A stretch of 62,687 nt of DNA from the NCBI RefSeq assembly GCF_012275535.1, contig NZ_JAAVTK010000021.1, positions 1-62,687 of the forward strand, given 5' to 3'. The notes under the pieces are model-generated. The model saw nothing but the letters and a program-made list of their open reading frames with translations, had not been told where the DNA came from and did no database searches. Both the position numbers and the translations under genes were made by a program. Source of the stretch: Hymenobacter artigasi (GTDB taxonomy: Bacteria; Bacteroidota; Bacteroidia; Cytophagales; Hymenobacteraceae). Below are positions 7,958-16,851 of the stretch, in pieces (the stretch's first letter is position 1; each line of letters opens with the position of its first letter).

Positions 7958-9382
7958 CTAAAATCGGAAATAAATAAACGGGTTAAACGAGTTGCTCACC
8001 ACGTAGCTCAGGCTGATGACCAGCAGCACGGCCGAGCATACGGCCAGCCCCAGTGCCCCCCGCAGGGTGAAATGCCCCCGCGCCAGCAGGCCCACCTCCC
8101 AGCGCTCGACGGCCGGCCACGCCGCCACCGCGCAGCTACCAGCGGCCAGCAATAGGGTGAACCAGAATTCGCCGCTGAAATACAGTTCCTTAGCCGCTGT
8201 CCGCAATCTAAGCATCGCGTGCAGGTAGCGCCCGGCCGCATGCAGAGAGTCGGCCCGAAACAGCACCCACCCAACCACCGTGATGAGGAAAGTAGGCACC
8301 ATGCTCAAAGGGCCAAGGGGCCGATAAAGCCGCAGCAGAAACAGCCGGTCCAGAATCAGAAACAAGCCGTGATAGGCTCCCCAGGCAATAAAATTCCAGG
8401 CCGCGCCGTGCCATAAGCCCGACAGAATGAAGACCGTGCCGAGGTTGACGTAGAGCCGGCTGGGCGAAACGCGGTTGCCACCCAGCGGAATGTAGAGGTA
8501 GTCGCGCATCCAGCGGCCCAGCGTGATGTGCCAGCGCTGCCAAAACTCGGTGATGGAGCGTGACACATACGGGTTGTTGAAATTCTCGGGAAACTGAAAA
8601 CCCATCATGCGGCCCAGGCCAATGGCCATATCGGAGTAGCCCGAGAAATCGAAATAAATCTGGAAGGTGTAGGCCAGCGCGCCCAGCCAGGCCTGCGCGG
8701 CTCCCAGCGCCTCGGGGGCCATGTGGAAAATCTGGTCGGCCTGCTCGCCCAGCACGTTGGCAATGAGGACCTTTTTGGCCAGACCGATGACGAAGCGAAA
8801 CAGGCCCGCCAGCTTCTGGTCCACGGTGTCGAAGGCGCTGCGGTCGGTGAGCTGCCCGGCAATTTCGTGGAAGCGGACAATGGGCCCGGCAATCATTTTC
8901 GGGAACAGCATGATGTAGAGCATGAAGTCCCAGAAGGACTTCAGCGGCTTGTTCACGCCCCGGTACACGTCGACGGTATAGGTGAGCTTTTCGAAGGTGA
9001 AGAAAGAGATGCCAATGGGCAGCACCACCTTTTCCCAGGTTAGTTCCGGCCCGCCGAAGTAGCTGCGTACGGCACTGGCGTTATCCAAGAAGAAGTTGGC
9101 GTATTTGAAGTAAAACAGCATTCCAACGTTGAGAAGGATGCTTATTATCAGGAAAATGCGCTGTTTCCAACGGTCAGGCGTGGCATCCATGTAGCGGATG
9201 AGCACGAAGTTGACGCCAACCGAGCCCACAAACAACGCCAGGAACTGGAGGCCACCCCAGGCATAGAATAGCAGGCTGGCCAACAGAGCCACCGCGTTTT
9301 TGAGGTGTTTGGGCACTGCGTAGTAGAGCAGTAGAAAGCCGGGTAGAAAGTAGAAGAGAAACAGCGTACTGCTAAAAACCAT
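7958..9382 (-). CDS. MBOAT family O-acyltransferase, AlgI-like
   Basis: This 474-residue polytopic membrane protein has the AlgI/DltB hallmarks: ITEFWQRWHITLGRWMRDYL (His285) and LWHGAAWNF with the catalytic histidine (His325). Starting at the ATG at 9382 gives the family-typical beginning MVFSSTLFLFYFLPGFLLLYY. The frame stays open for another 70 codons upstream, but that stretch is not hydrophobic and is unlike any MBOAT. It would carry acetyl or another short acyl group from a cytosolic donor to the periplasmic side. The AlgX/J-like gene follows after 12 bases, which implies one transcript. A near-consensus -7 element (TACCTTTA) lies just upstream on the minus strand. Confidence 0.93.
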   Translation of the reverse strand: MVFSSTLFLFYFLPGFLLLYYAVPKHLKNAVALLASLLFYAWGGLQFLALFVGSVGVNFVLIRYMDATPDRWKQRIFLIISILLNVGMLFYFKYANFFLDNASAVRSYFGGPELTWEKVVLPIGISFFTFEKLTYTVDVYRGVNKPLKSFWDFMLYIMLFPKMIAGPIVRFHEIAGQLTDRSAFDTVDQKLAGLFRFVIGLAKKVLIANVLGEQADQIFHMAPEALGAAQAWLGALAYTFQIYFDFSGYSDMAIGLGRMMGFQFPENFNNPYVSRSITEFWQRWHITLGRWMRDYLYIPLGGNRVSPSRLYVNLGTVFILSGLWHGAAWNFIAWGAYHGLFLILDRLFLLRLYRPLGPLSMVPTFLITVVGWVLFRADSLHAAGRYLHAMLRLRTAAKELYFSGEFWFTLLLAAGSCAVAAWPAVERWEVGLLARGHFTLRGALGLAVCSAVLLVISLSYVVSNSFNPFIYFRF

Positions 9383-9494
9383 CGTGCAGAAAAAGGAAGG
9401 CCAGGTTCGGACATTTAAAGGTAGGTAGCGGATAAGAGTGCCCAACCAAACGGCCCGTGTGCGCGTTGCTAATAAGCACCACACTCCGCTCCGT

Positions 9495-11132
9495 ATGCTC
9501 CCCGAAATTAACCTCACCGACTCCGCCAGTCTACCCGAAGGCGGCCTCAAATCCTTCCCCACGCCCAATGAAGGCTCGGCGGTACTGCTCACCCGGCAGC
9601 AGGGCCAGGTGCACGCCTTTGCCGCGCACTGCCCGCACTACGGCGCGCCGCTGGAGAAGGGCCGGGTAATGGGAGGGAAGCTGATTTGCCCCTGGCACCA
9701 CGCCTGTTTCAAGCTCGATAGCGGCCACCTCTGCGAGCCGCCCGCCCTCGACGACCTGCCCACCTTCGCCGTGCGCGAGGCCAATGGCCGCATCTGGGTG
9801 CAGCTGCCCGAAAACCCGCCCGCCAGCACCGAGAAGCCCGATGCTACCCCCACGGCCGAAGTAGGCGGTGAGCCACTCCCCGCGCCCGCCAAAGCGCCCG
9901 CCGATGCCCGCACGTTCGTCATCATTGGCGGCGGCGCAGCCGGCCAGTTCGCGGCCCAGACGCTGCGCCGCGATGGTTTCGAAGGCCGCTTAGTCATGGC
10001 ATCGGCCGATGAGGCCGCGCCTTACGACCGCACCAAGCTCAGCAAAGCCTACCTGGCCGGCAAGGCGAAACCAGCGGCGCTCCCGCTGCGCGAGCCGGAT
10101 TTTTATAAGGTACAACGCATCGAGCTGCTGACCGATACCCGCGCCACCAGCCTCGACCTGAGCAAGCAGGAAATCCACTTCGAAAACCACCCGCCGCTGC
10201 GCTACGACCAGCTGCTGCTGGCCCTCGGCGGCACGCCCAACACGCTGCCCAAGCTGCCGGGCTACGACCTGCCCGGCGTGCACACTCTCCGCACCCAGGC
10301 CGACGCGGCTGCCATCCTGGAAGCCACGAAAGAGGCCAAGCAGGTGGTGGTTATCGGCTCCAGCTTTATTGGGATGGAAGCCGCGAGCAGCCTCATCAGC
10401 GAAACGCGGCAGGTGACCGTGATAGCGCAGGAGAAAGTGCCGTTTGAGCGGGTGCTGGGGCTGGAAATCGGGCAGATGTTTCGCCGGCTGCACGAGGAGA
10501 AAGGCGTGCAGTTTGAAATTGAAGCCGAAGTAACGGCCCTGCTGGGCGAAGGCGGGCACGTAAGCGGCGTGCAGCTGAAATCGGGCAAAACCCTGCCTGC
10601 CGAGGCCGTGGTGCTGGGTGTGGGCGTGCGCCCGGCCACCGAATTTCTCAAAAATATTTTCGACCTGGGAAAAGACGGCAGCGTGCCCGTCGATGCACAG
10701 TTACGCGCCGCCGAAAACGTGTACGCCGCCGGTGATATCGCCCGCTTCCCGCTGGCGCCCGGTGGCGCGCCCACCCGCATCGAGCACTGGCGGCTGGCCC
10801 AGCAGCACGGCCATACTGCCGCTCGCAACATGCTGGGCCGGCAGGAAGCATTCACCGCCGCGCCGTTTTTCTGGACGCAGCAGTTTGGCAAGAGCCTACG
10901 CTACGCTGGCCACGCCGAGCAGTGGGAAGAAATCATCTACCACGGCGAAGTAGCGCAGCAGGATTTCCTGGCGTTTTACGTGCAGGCGGGCCGCGTTGCG
11001 GCCGTAGCCGGCATGGGCCGCGATACGGCTATGATTTACATCACCGAGCTGCTGGGCAAGAATAAAATGCCTGACCCGGCCAGCATCAGCCCCGAAACCG
11101 ACTGGGCAACGCTGGCCGAAAACGCGGAATAA
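9495..11132 (+). CDS. Rieske [2Fe-2S] / FAD-dependent pyridine nucleotide reductase fusion
   Basis: This 545-residue protein combines two electron-transfer modules. The N-terminal Rieske domain (about 1-105) has both cluster motifs, C46-x-H48 and C65-x2-H68 (CPWHH). A Pro/Ala-rich linker leads to a reductase domain. Its FAD-binding motif is VIIGGGAAGQFAA at about 142-154, its NAD-binding motif is VVVIGSSFIGMEAA at about 284-297, and its second FAD site is VYAAGDIA near 408. The arrangement is that of AIF-like or ferredoxin-reductase-type proteins with a fused Rieske domain. The physiological partner is not evident. The ATG at 9495 was preferred over an upstream in-frame start at 9438, because the Rieske fold begins directly after it. 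Confidence 0.93.
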   Translation: MLPEINLTDSASLPEGGLKSFPTPNEGSAVLLTRQQGQVHAFAAHCPHYGAPLEKGRVMGGKLICPWHHACFKLDSGHLCEPPALDDLPTFAVREANGRIWVQLPENPPASTEKPDATPTAEVGGEPLPAPAKAPADARTFVIIGGGAAGQFAAQTLRRDGFEGRLVMASADEAAPYDRTKLSKAYLAGKAKPAALPLREPDFYKVQRIELLTDTRATSLDLSKQEIHFENHPPLRYDQLLLALGGTPNTLPKLPGYDLPGVHTLRTQADAAAILEATKEAKQVVVIGSSFIGMEAASSLISETRQVTVIAQEKVPFERVLGLEIGQMFRRLHEEKGVQFEIEAEVTALLGEGGHVSGVQLKSGKTLPAEAVVLGVGVRPATEFLKNIFDLGKDGSVPVDAQLRAAENVYAAGDIARFPLAPGGAPTRIEHWRLAQQHGHTAARNMLGRQEAFTAAPFFWTQQFGKSLRYAGHAEQWEEIIYHGEVAQQDFLAFYVQAGRVAAVAGMGRDTAMIYITELLGKNKMPDPASISPETDWATLAENAE

Positions 11133-11148
11133 ACCCGGGCGCTCAACG

Positions 11149-11180
11149 AGAAAAGGCTGCCCATACGGGCAGCCTTTTCT
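11149..11180 (+). terminator. Terminator after the Rieske/FAD gene
   Basis: A 14-base perfect stem (11149-11162 with 11167-11180) surrounds a 4-base loop. The GGCTGCCC core is flanked by an A run on the left and TTTTCT on the right. Confidence 0.85.
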
Positions 11181-11193
11181 AAATCTGGAGCCG

Positions 11194-11297
11194 TTGCTCC
11201 GGTCCGACCGCCCCAGGCGGTCTGACCGGTTTTCGGCAGAACAAAATCGTGCTCACTTCAACCGGTCAGACCGCCTAGGGCGGTCAGACCGGAGCAA
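11194..11297. repeat. Nested inverted repeat
   Basis: Arms of 38 bases (11194-11231 and 11260-11297) are reverse complements with two mismatches and a 28-base spacer. Each arm is itself a palindrome built on GACCGCC/GGCGGTC, so the element can fold as one long hairpin or as two small ones. This is the architecture of paired REP elements (BIME-like). Confidence 0.8.
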
Positions 11298-11364
11298 GGG
11301 CCTACCGTTTGATAGCCGTTAAATAAACTCGGGCACGGACAAGCCATATGGGCATCACGTTCGT

Positions 11365-11880
11365 TTAGTCGCGGTCGTGGCCCCTGCCATGACCGTTGCC
11401 GTTGCCACGGCCGTTGCCGTTGCCGCGGTCATCATGCCGGCCTTCGCGGTAGCCTTCCCGATAGAGTTTTTTGGCCTGGCCGGGGGGCAGGCCGCGCTGG
11501 GGGCGCACAATTACGGGGCGGGGTTGCACCACTACCACGCGGCGGGGGTAGCGCTCGCGGTGCGCGCCCACGTACACCCAAGGCTGACGGCCCCGATAGT
11601 CGAGTACCACGGGGTGGAACTGGTAGGGGTCGTAGCCATCAATTACGGCCAGCGGTACCCACTGGCCATTGCGGAACACGATGTACTGCTGGGCGTAGAG
11701 GTCGTAGTACCCGTCAATTTCGGGGATGTAGTAGAACTGGGTGCCCTGCGGCACGGCCGGGCCCCAAGCGGGGCGCCCCACGTTTACATTAACATTTACC
11801 TGGGCCTGAGCAGGAGTGGGAGTTGCGAAAACAGCAAAAGCACCGAAAGCAAGCGCAAGAAACGGCTGATGGTATTTCAT
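11365..11880 (-). CDS. Small secreted protein, WGPxVPxGxQxYYIPE family (paralogue A)
   Basis: This is a 171-residue exported protein of unknown function. A signal peptide ends in TPAQAQ (about residue 26). The mature part starts with a short V-N repeat, then the block WGPAVPQGTQFYYIPEIDGY, a DLYxxQYIVFRNGQWVPL segment, and FHPVVLDYRGRQPWV. The tail is basic and then rich in Gly, Asn, Arg, His and Asp. Two adjacent genes encode the same core with different tails. Repeated aromatic/Gly motifs suggest a small beta-rich domain outside the cytoplasm. No enzyme motif is visible. It appears to be transcribed alone, since more than 150 bases separate it from its neighbours. Confidence 0.85.
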   Translation of the reverse strand: MKYHQPFLALAFGAFAVFATPTPAQAQVNVNVNVGRPAWGPAVPQGTQFYYIPEIDGYYDLYAQQYIVFRNGQWVPLAVIDGYDPYQFHPVVLDYRGRQPWVYVGAHRERYPRRVVVVQPRPVIVRPQRGLPPGQAKKLYREGYREGRHDDRGNGNGRGNGNGHGRGHDRD

Positions 11881-12039
11881 AGCGGAAAAAGGGAAAATGA
11901 AAAAGATGGTCCGGGGTTAGCCAGACCGTCTTCCTAATGCAAACCAGACTTACAAACATAAAAGAGCCTCTTTTCTGACCATCAGAGAAGCGCTTTTTTA
12001 TTAAAAAATGCCCTGGCCAGTGGCAAAGGGCCGGCAGGG

Positions 12040-12531
12040 CTAGTGCTTGCCTTTGCCGTGGCCTTTGCCTTCGTGCTCGTACTCGTGTTTGTCGTGCTTG
12101 TCCTTTTTGCCGTGTTCTTCCACGTAATAAGTGCCACCGACGGGCACCAGGACAGTGCCTTTTTTCAGCTTCTTGGCCTTGCCGTAGGGGTTGCCGTGCT
12201 TGGGGTATTTTACCTTGTACTCCTCGTAGCGCACCCAGGGCTGCGCACCCACGTAATCGACCACCACGGGATGAAAGTTGCCGGTGTTATAGCCGCTTAG
12301 CGTGGCCGTCCGAACCCATTTACCATTGCGTGATACCACGTACTGGCGGGCCGGTACATCGTAGAAACCATTGGTTTCGGGAATGTAGTAATACTGAGCG
12401 CCCTGCGGCACGGCCGGGCCCCAGCTGGGCGGCGTGATGTTGATATTAATCTGAGCGTGCGCCTCGGGGGTGACCGCAAGGGCAGCCCCGCCAAGCAGTA
12501 CGGTGCACAATAGGGTGGGAAACAATTTCAT
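12040..12531 (-). CDS. Small secreted protein, WGPxVPxGxQxYYIPE family (paralogue B)
   Basis: This is a 163-residue paralogue of the neighbouring genes. The signal peptide ends at about residue 27 (EAHAQ), followed by a short I-N repeat and the shared block WGPAVPQGAQYYYIPETNGF. It differs from A and C in the second block (DVPARQYVVSRNGKWVRTA) and in a His/Lys/Glu-rich tail that resembles metal-binding low-complexity tails. A short GTxLVPVGGTYYVEE segment precedes the tail. Function is unknown. The conserved core with three unlike tails suggests that the tail sets the specific role, which is an inference. Confidence 0.85.
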   Translation of the reverse strand: MKLFPTLLCTVLLGGAALAVTPEAHAQININITPPSWGPAVPQGAQYYYIPETNGFYDVPARQYVVSRNGKWVRTATLSGYNTGNFHPVVVDYVGAQPWVRYEEYKVKYPKHGNPYGKAKKLKKGTVLVPVGGTYYVEEHGKKDKHDKHEYEHEGKGHGKGKH

Positions 12532-12640
12532 GGGGGTGTGGGATTGGTTGAAAACAAGAGTGCCCGGTGCCGTACAGGCAACACCGGATGGCCCTTACCG
12601 GGTTTAACCCAAGTGGGTTGGTACGGGCTGAATTTGAAAT

Positions 12641-13435
12641 TTAATCTCGGCCGTGGCCCCGGCCGCCACCTTGGTTGCCGCCATTGCTGCGTCCGCCGCC
12701 GTCATTGCCGCGCCCGCCGCCGTTGTTACCGCCGCCCTGGCCGGGATTGTAGCCCCCGCCCCCTTGCTGGGGCTGTTGCGTGGGCTGCTGGGGCATCGGA
12801 TTGGTGCGCGGGGTATTGTTGGTGCGCGGGGTATTGTTGCCGCCGGAGTACTGGCCGCGGTTGTCACGGTCGTTGCCCCGATTGTCGTTGCCCCAACGGC
12901 CGCCTCGGTCATCGTGGTCGTTGCCCCGATTGTTATTGCCCCGGTAGCCGCCCCGGTCGTCGCGGTCGCGGTCGCCGTAGTTGCGGCCGTTGGAGTAGCC
13001 GCCACGGGTGTCGTAGCGGGGGCGGCCGTAGCTATTGCCGTAGCCGTAGCCGCCGTTGTAGTAGCCCCGGCTAGGGCCATAGTTACGGTAGGGCCGGTAG
13101 GCGTAGCGCTGGCGGTAGTAATCAACCCGCAGCCAGGGCTGGGCCCCGCGATAGTCCACGATGACGGGGTGAAACTGGTAGGGGTCGTAGCCATAAAGCT
13201 GCGGCAGCGGCACCCAATAGCCATCCTGAAACACGATGTACTGTTGGTTGTAGAGGTCGTAGTAGCCGTCGATTTCGGGGATGTAGTAATACTGCGTGCC
13301 GTAGGGAACCTGCGGCCCCCAGGCCGGGGTGCCAATATTAATATTCACCCCCACCTGGGCCTGCGCGGCCGGGGCCGCAAACAGCGCAAACGCGCCCACC
13401 AGGGCCGCGCCAATAAATTTTGCGAGGGGTTTCAT
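12641..13435 (-). CDS. Small secreted protein, WGPxVPxGxQxYYIPE family (paralogue C, long Gly/Asn/Arg tail)
   Basis: This 264-residue protein starts at the ATG at 13435. The reading frame is open for 36 more codons upstream, but only this start gives a signal peptide (ending AAQAQ, about residue 27). The core is nearly the same as paralogue A (WGPQVPYGTQYYYIPEIDGY, then FHPVIVDYRGAQPWLR). The C-terminal half is a disordered low-complexity tail of Asn, Gly, Arg, Asp, Tyr and Gln that ends GGGRGHGRD-like. Such tails can act as sticky extracellular or periplasmic polymers, but that is speculation. uvrA is divergent on its upstream side. Confidence 0.85.
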   Translation of the reverse strand: MKPLAKFIGAALVGAFALFAAPAAQAQVGVNINIGTPAWGPQVPYGTQYYYIPEIDGYYDLYNQQYIVFQDGYWVPLPQLYGYDPYQFHPVIVDYRGAQPWLRVDYYRQRYAYRPYRNYGPSRGYYNGGYGYGNSYGRPRYDTRGGYSNGRNYGDRDRDDRGGYRGNNNRGNDHDDRGGRWGNDNRGNDRDNRGQYSGGNNTPRTNNTPRTNPMPQQPTQQPQQGGGGYNPGQGGGNNGGGRGNDGGGRSNGGNQGGGRGHGRD

Positions 13436-13693
13436 GATAAGGAACTGATAAAAAGTGAGCTGGCCTCCTAACGGTGCCGCCACCTTATTAGATGCAAGCC
13501 AAGTGCCAGAGTGCCCGGCCAACCGTTGGTTGGGCCAAAACATTCGCCCAAATGCCTAAAAACAACGCCTATTTATTTTCCGTGGGATTGCCGGGGACAA
13601 ATACCCCCCGTTTGGGGTTGTACCCCGACGCCCGGCGGCGTCAGTCCTCGTCTTATCTCGTTGCCCGGACTAGCTATCGGGCGGCGCTTTCCG

Positions 13694-13701
13694 TACTTTT
13701 G
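13694..13701 (+). promoter_or_regulatory. -7 box of uvrA
   Basis: TACTTTTG matches the Bacteroidota -7 consensus exactly and lies 24 bases before the uvrA ATG. No TTTG at the canonical 19-base spacing is seen. Confidence 0.5.
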
Positions 13702-13725
13702 CGAACTTATTCGCTGCGTTTCTGA

Positions 13726-16700
13726 ATGGCCAAAAAATCCACTGCTACCCCGGTTGCCAAAGCTCCTAAAGCCCCGGCCGCCGCTAAGAAAAAACCGGTT
13801 GCCAATGGCGCAGCCGTGGCGGCCGAAATGGCAGCTGCCGTGCGTGATATTGCCGAAATCCCAGCGGCCGGCCCCGTTACCGGGCACGTCCACGGTCAGC
13901 TCAATGGCCATAGCCCCGCCTCGCAGCACCTGGAAGCCCAGTACATTGAGGTATACGGCGCGCGCGAGCACAACCTGAAGAATGTGACGGTCAAGATTCC
14001 GCGCAATCGGCTGGTGGTGTTCACGGGCATTTCGGGCTCGGGCAAGAGCAGCCTGGCCTTCGATACCATTTATGCTGAGGGGCAGCGGCGCTATATGGAA
14101 ACGTTTTCGGCCTATGCCCGCTCGTTTATGGGCGGGCTGGAGCGGCCCGACGTGGACAAGATTGAGGGCCTGTCGCCGGTTATCAGCATCGAGCAGAAAA
14201 CCACCTCGCGCAACCCGCGCTCCACGGTGGGTACCATCACCGAAATCTATGATTTCCTGCGCCTGCTGTACGCCCGCACCGCCGAGGCCTTCAGCTACGC
14301 CACCGGCGAGAAGATGATTCGGCAGAGCGACGACCAGATTATCAACTTCCTCCTCAAGCACTTCGACGGCAAAAAGCTGGTGGTGCTGGCCCCCGTGGTG
14401 AAGGGCCGCAAGGGCCACTACCGCGAAGATTTTCAGAAGATTGCCAAGCTGGGCTTCACCAAGGTGCGCGTCGATGGCGAAATCCTCGACATCACGCCCA
14501 AGATGCAGGTGGACCGCTACAAGATTCACGACATCGAAATCGTGATTGACCGGCTGCTGGTGAAGGAGGAGGACCGGTTCCGTCTCTCGGGCTCGGTACA
14601 GAATGCCCTCACGCACGGCAAAGGCACCATGCTGGTGCTCGACCCCGACGCCAAAAAAGCCGCGCCGCAGTTCTTCTCGCGCTTCCTGATGGACCCCGCC
14701 ACTGGCATCGCCTACGACGACCCGGCGCCAAATACCTTTTCCTTCAACTCGCCCTACGGGGCCTGCCCCACCTGCAACGGCTTGGGCGAGGTGCAGGAAA
14801 TTACGGAAGAAGCGGTATTGCCCGACCGCAAGCTGAGCATCAGCCGGGGCGGCATCGCGCCGCTGGGCGAGTACCGCGACATCTGGATTTTCCAGCAGCT
14901 CCAGCTCATTCTCAAGAAGAACAAGGCCACACTGAACACGCCCATCGAAAAGATGCCGGAGGAACTGCTCAAGGCCCTGCTCCACGGCATCTCGGAAGAC
15001 GAGGCCGACAGCGGCAAGGGCCTGTACAACGAGGTGTTCGAGGGCATTATCCCCTTCCTGCGCCGGCAGATGGACTCGGAATCGGACAACATCCGGGAGT
15101 GGATTGCGCAGTACGCGCAGGCCCAGCCCTGCCCCGAGTGCCAGGGCTACCGCCTCAAAAAGGAAAGCCTGCACTTCAAGATGGACGGCAAGCACATCGG
15201 CGAGCTGTCAGTGATGGATTTGAACGACCTGGCCGATTGGTTCGAGGGCCTGGAAAGTCGGCTGAGCGAGCGCCAGAACGTGATTGCCCGCGAGTTGCTC
15301 AAGGAAATCCGCAAGCGCATCGGTTTCCTGCTCGAAGTGGGCCTGGACTACCTGAACCTGCACCGCCCGGTGCGCACGCTGAGCGGCGGCGAAAGCCAGC
15401 GAATCCGCCTCGCCACCCAGATTGGCACCCAGCTCGTGGGCGTGCTCTACATCATGGACGAGCCCAGCATCGGCCTGCACCAGCGCGACAACGAGCGGCT
15501 CATTAAGGCCCTGCAGCACCTGCGCGACATTGGCAACTCCGTCATTGTGGTGGAGCACGACAAGGACATGATTCTGCACGCCGACCACGTGCTCGATATC
15601 GGTCCCGGCGCGGGTATTCACGGCGGCCACATTGTGGCCTCGGGCACGCCGCAGGAGATTTTTAACTCCGGCTCGCTCACCTCGCAGTACCTCAGCGGTC
15701 AGAAGCATATTGAGATGCAAAAGAAGAAGCGCAAGGGCGAAGGCGTGGATTTGGTGTTGAAAGGCGCAAAGGGCAACAACCTCAAAAACGTGACCCTGAA
15801 GGTGCCGCTGGGCAAGCTGGTGGCCGTGACGGGCGTATCCGGCTCGGGCAAATCCACGCTCATCCACGACACGCTGTACCCCATTCTCAACCAGCATTTC
15901 TTCAACGCCAAGCGCGAGCCGCTGGCTTATAGCGGCATCGAAGGACTGGAGTTTATTGATAAGGTGATTGAGGTGGACCAGTCGCCTATTGGCCGTACGC
16001 CGCGCTCGAACCCAGCCACCTACACCGGCGTGTTCACCGAAATCCGCCAGCTGTTTGGCGAGATGGCGGAGGCCAAAATCCGGGGCTACGGGCCGGGGCG
16101 CTTCTCCTTCAACGTGAAGGGCGGGCGTTGCGAAACCTGCGAGGGGGCCGGTATCCGCACCATCGAGATGAACTTCCTGCCCGATGTGCACGTGCCCTGC
16201 GAAACCTGCAAAGGCCGCCGCTACAACCGCGAAACGCTGGAGGTCCGCTTCAAAGGCAAGTCCATCACCGACATTCTCGACATGACTGTGGAGAAGGCCG
16301 TGGAGTTCTTCGAGTACCAGCCCCGCATCCTGCGCAAAATCAAGACCCTGAACGAAGTAGGCCTCGGCTACCTCACGCTGGGCCAGCAGGCCACCACGCT
16401 AAGCGGCGGCGAGGCCCAGCGCGTAAAGCTGGCCACCGAGCTCAGCAAAAAGGACACCGGCAAAACCTTCTACATCCTCGACGAGCCCACCACCGGCCTG
16501 CACTTCGAAGACATCAATCACCTCGCCGACGTGCTCCAGAAGCTGGCCGACAAGGGCAACACCGTCCTCATCATCGAGCACAACCTCGACCTGATAAAAG
16601 TGGCCGACCACGTCATCGACATCGGCCCCGAAGGCGGCGCGGCAGGCGGCATGATAGTCGCGCAGGGCACACCCGAGCAGGTGGCAAAGGCCGGTAAGGG

Positions 16701-16758
16701 CCACACCGCCCGCTTCCTGGCCGAGGAGCTGAAAACGAGCAAATACGCCACGGCATAA
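13726..16758 (+). CDS. uvrA: Excinuclease ABC subunit A
   Basis: UvrA is the damage-recognition ATPase of nucleotide excision repair. The protein is 1010 residues, longer than the usual 940 or so, because of an N-terminal extension of about 72 residues rich in Ala, Lys and Pro before the conserved AREHNLKN block. Both ABC ATPase modules are intact. The first has Walker A GISGSGKSS (101-109) and signature LSGGESQRIRLA. The second has Walker A GVSGSGKST (about 703-711), signature LSGGEAQRVKLA and Walker B YILDEPTTGLH. Zinc sites CPTC/CPEC (first near residue 347) and CETC/CETC (near 804 and 825) are complete. A -7 box precedes it and a strong terminator follows. Confidence 0.97.
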   Translation: MAKKSTATPVAKAPKAPAAAKKKPVANGAAVAAEMAAAVRDIAEIPAAGPVTGHVHGQLNGHSPASQHLEAQYIEVYGAREHNLKNVTVKIPRNRLVVFTGISGSGKSSLAFDTIYAEGQRRYMETFSAYARSFMGGLERPDVDKIEGLSPVISIEQKTTSRNPRSTVGTITEIYDFLRLLYARTAEAFSYATGEKMIRQSDDQIINFLLKHFDGKKLVVLAPVVKGRKGHYREDFQKIAKLGFTKVRVDGEILDITPKMQVDRYKIHDIEIVIDRLLVKEEDRFRLSGSVQNALTHGKGTMLVLDPDAKKAAPQFFSRFLMDPATGIAYDDPAPNTFSFNSPYGACPTCNGLGEVQEITEEAVLPDRKLSISRGGIAPLGEYRDIWIFQQLQLILKKNKATLNTPIEKMPEELLKALLHGISEDEADSGKGLYNEVFEGIIPFLRRQMDSESDNIREWIAQYAQAQPCPECQGYRLKKESLHFKMDGKHIGELSVMDLNDLADWFEGLESRLSERQNVIARELLKEIRKRIGFLLEVGLDYLNLHRPVRTLSGGESQRIRLATQIGTQLVGVLYIMDEPSIGLHQRDNERLIKALQHLRDIGNSVIVVEHDKDMILHADHVLDIGPGAGIHGGHIVASGTPQEIFNSGSLTSQYLSGQKHIEMQKKKRKGEGVDLVLKGAKGNNLKNVTLKVPLGKLVAVTGVSGSGKSTLIHDTLYPILNQHFFNAKREPLAYSGIEGLEFIDKVIEVDQSPIGRTPRSNPATYTGVFTEIRQLFGEMAEAKIRGYGPGRFSFNVKGGRCETCEGAGIRTIEMNFLPDVHVPCETCKGRRYNRETLEVRFKGKSITDILDMTVEKAVEFFEYQPRILRKIKTLNEVGLGYLTLGQQATTLSGGEAQRVKLATELSKKDTGKTFYILDEPTTGLHFEDINHLADVLQKLADKGNTVLIIEHNLDLIKVADHVIDIGPEGGAAGGMIVAQGTPEQVAKAGKGHTARFLAEELKTSKYATA

Positions 16759-16776
16759 ACTGCTGAAGCGTCTTAA

Positions 16777-16833
16777 AAAACCGAAAAGCGGCGGCCCTAT
16801 CTGATTATGATGGGGCCGCCGCTTTCCGGTTTT
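16777..16833. terminator. Bidirectional terminator between uvrA and a DUF4142 gene
   Basis: A 21-base stem (16777-16797 with 16813-16833, one mismatch) has a GCGGCGGCCC core and A/T runs on both sides. It lies between the stops of two convergent genes and can serve both. Confidence 0.85.
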
Positions 16834-16851
16834 CAGCGTTGGGAGACTGGA

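Noticed and set aside
11940..12005. Possible terminator between paralogues A and B (AAAAGAGCC... / ...GCGCTTTTTT)
   Set aside because: The arms pair poorly in the middle, so a stable stem is not convincing.
12653..13471. Ala/Val-rich 272-codon frame opposite paralogue C of the small secreted family
   Set aside because: Its composition is the simple complement of the Gly/Asn/Arg tail codons. The sense strand has a signal peptide and a family core.
13573..15195. 540-codon open frame opposite uvrA
   Set aside because: The uvrA ATPase and zinc motifs prove the other strand. This frame has no recognisable domain.
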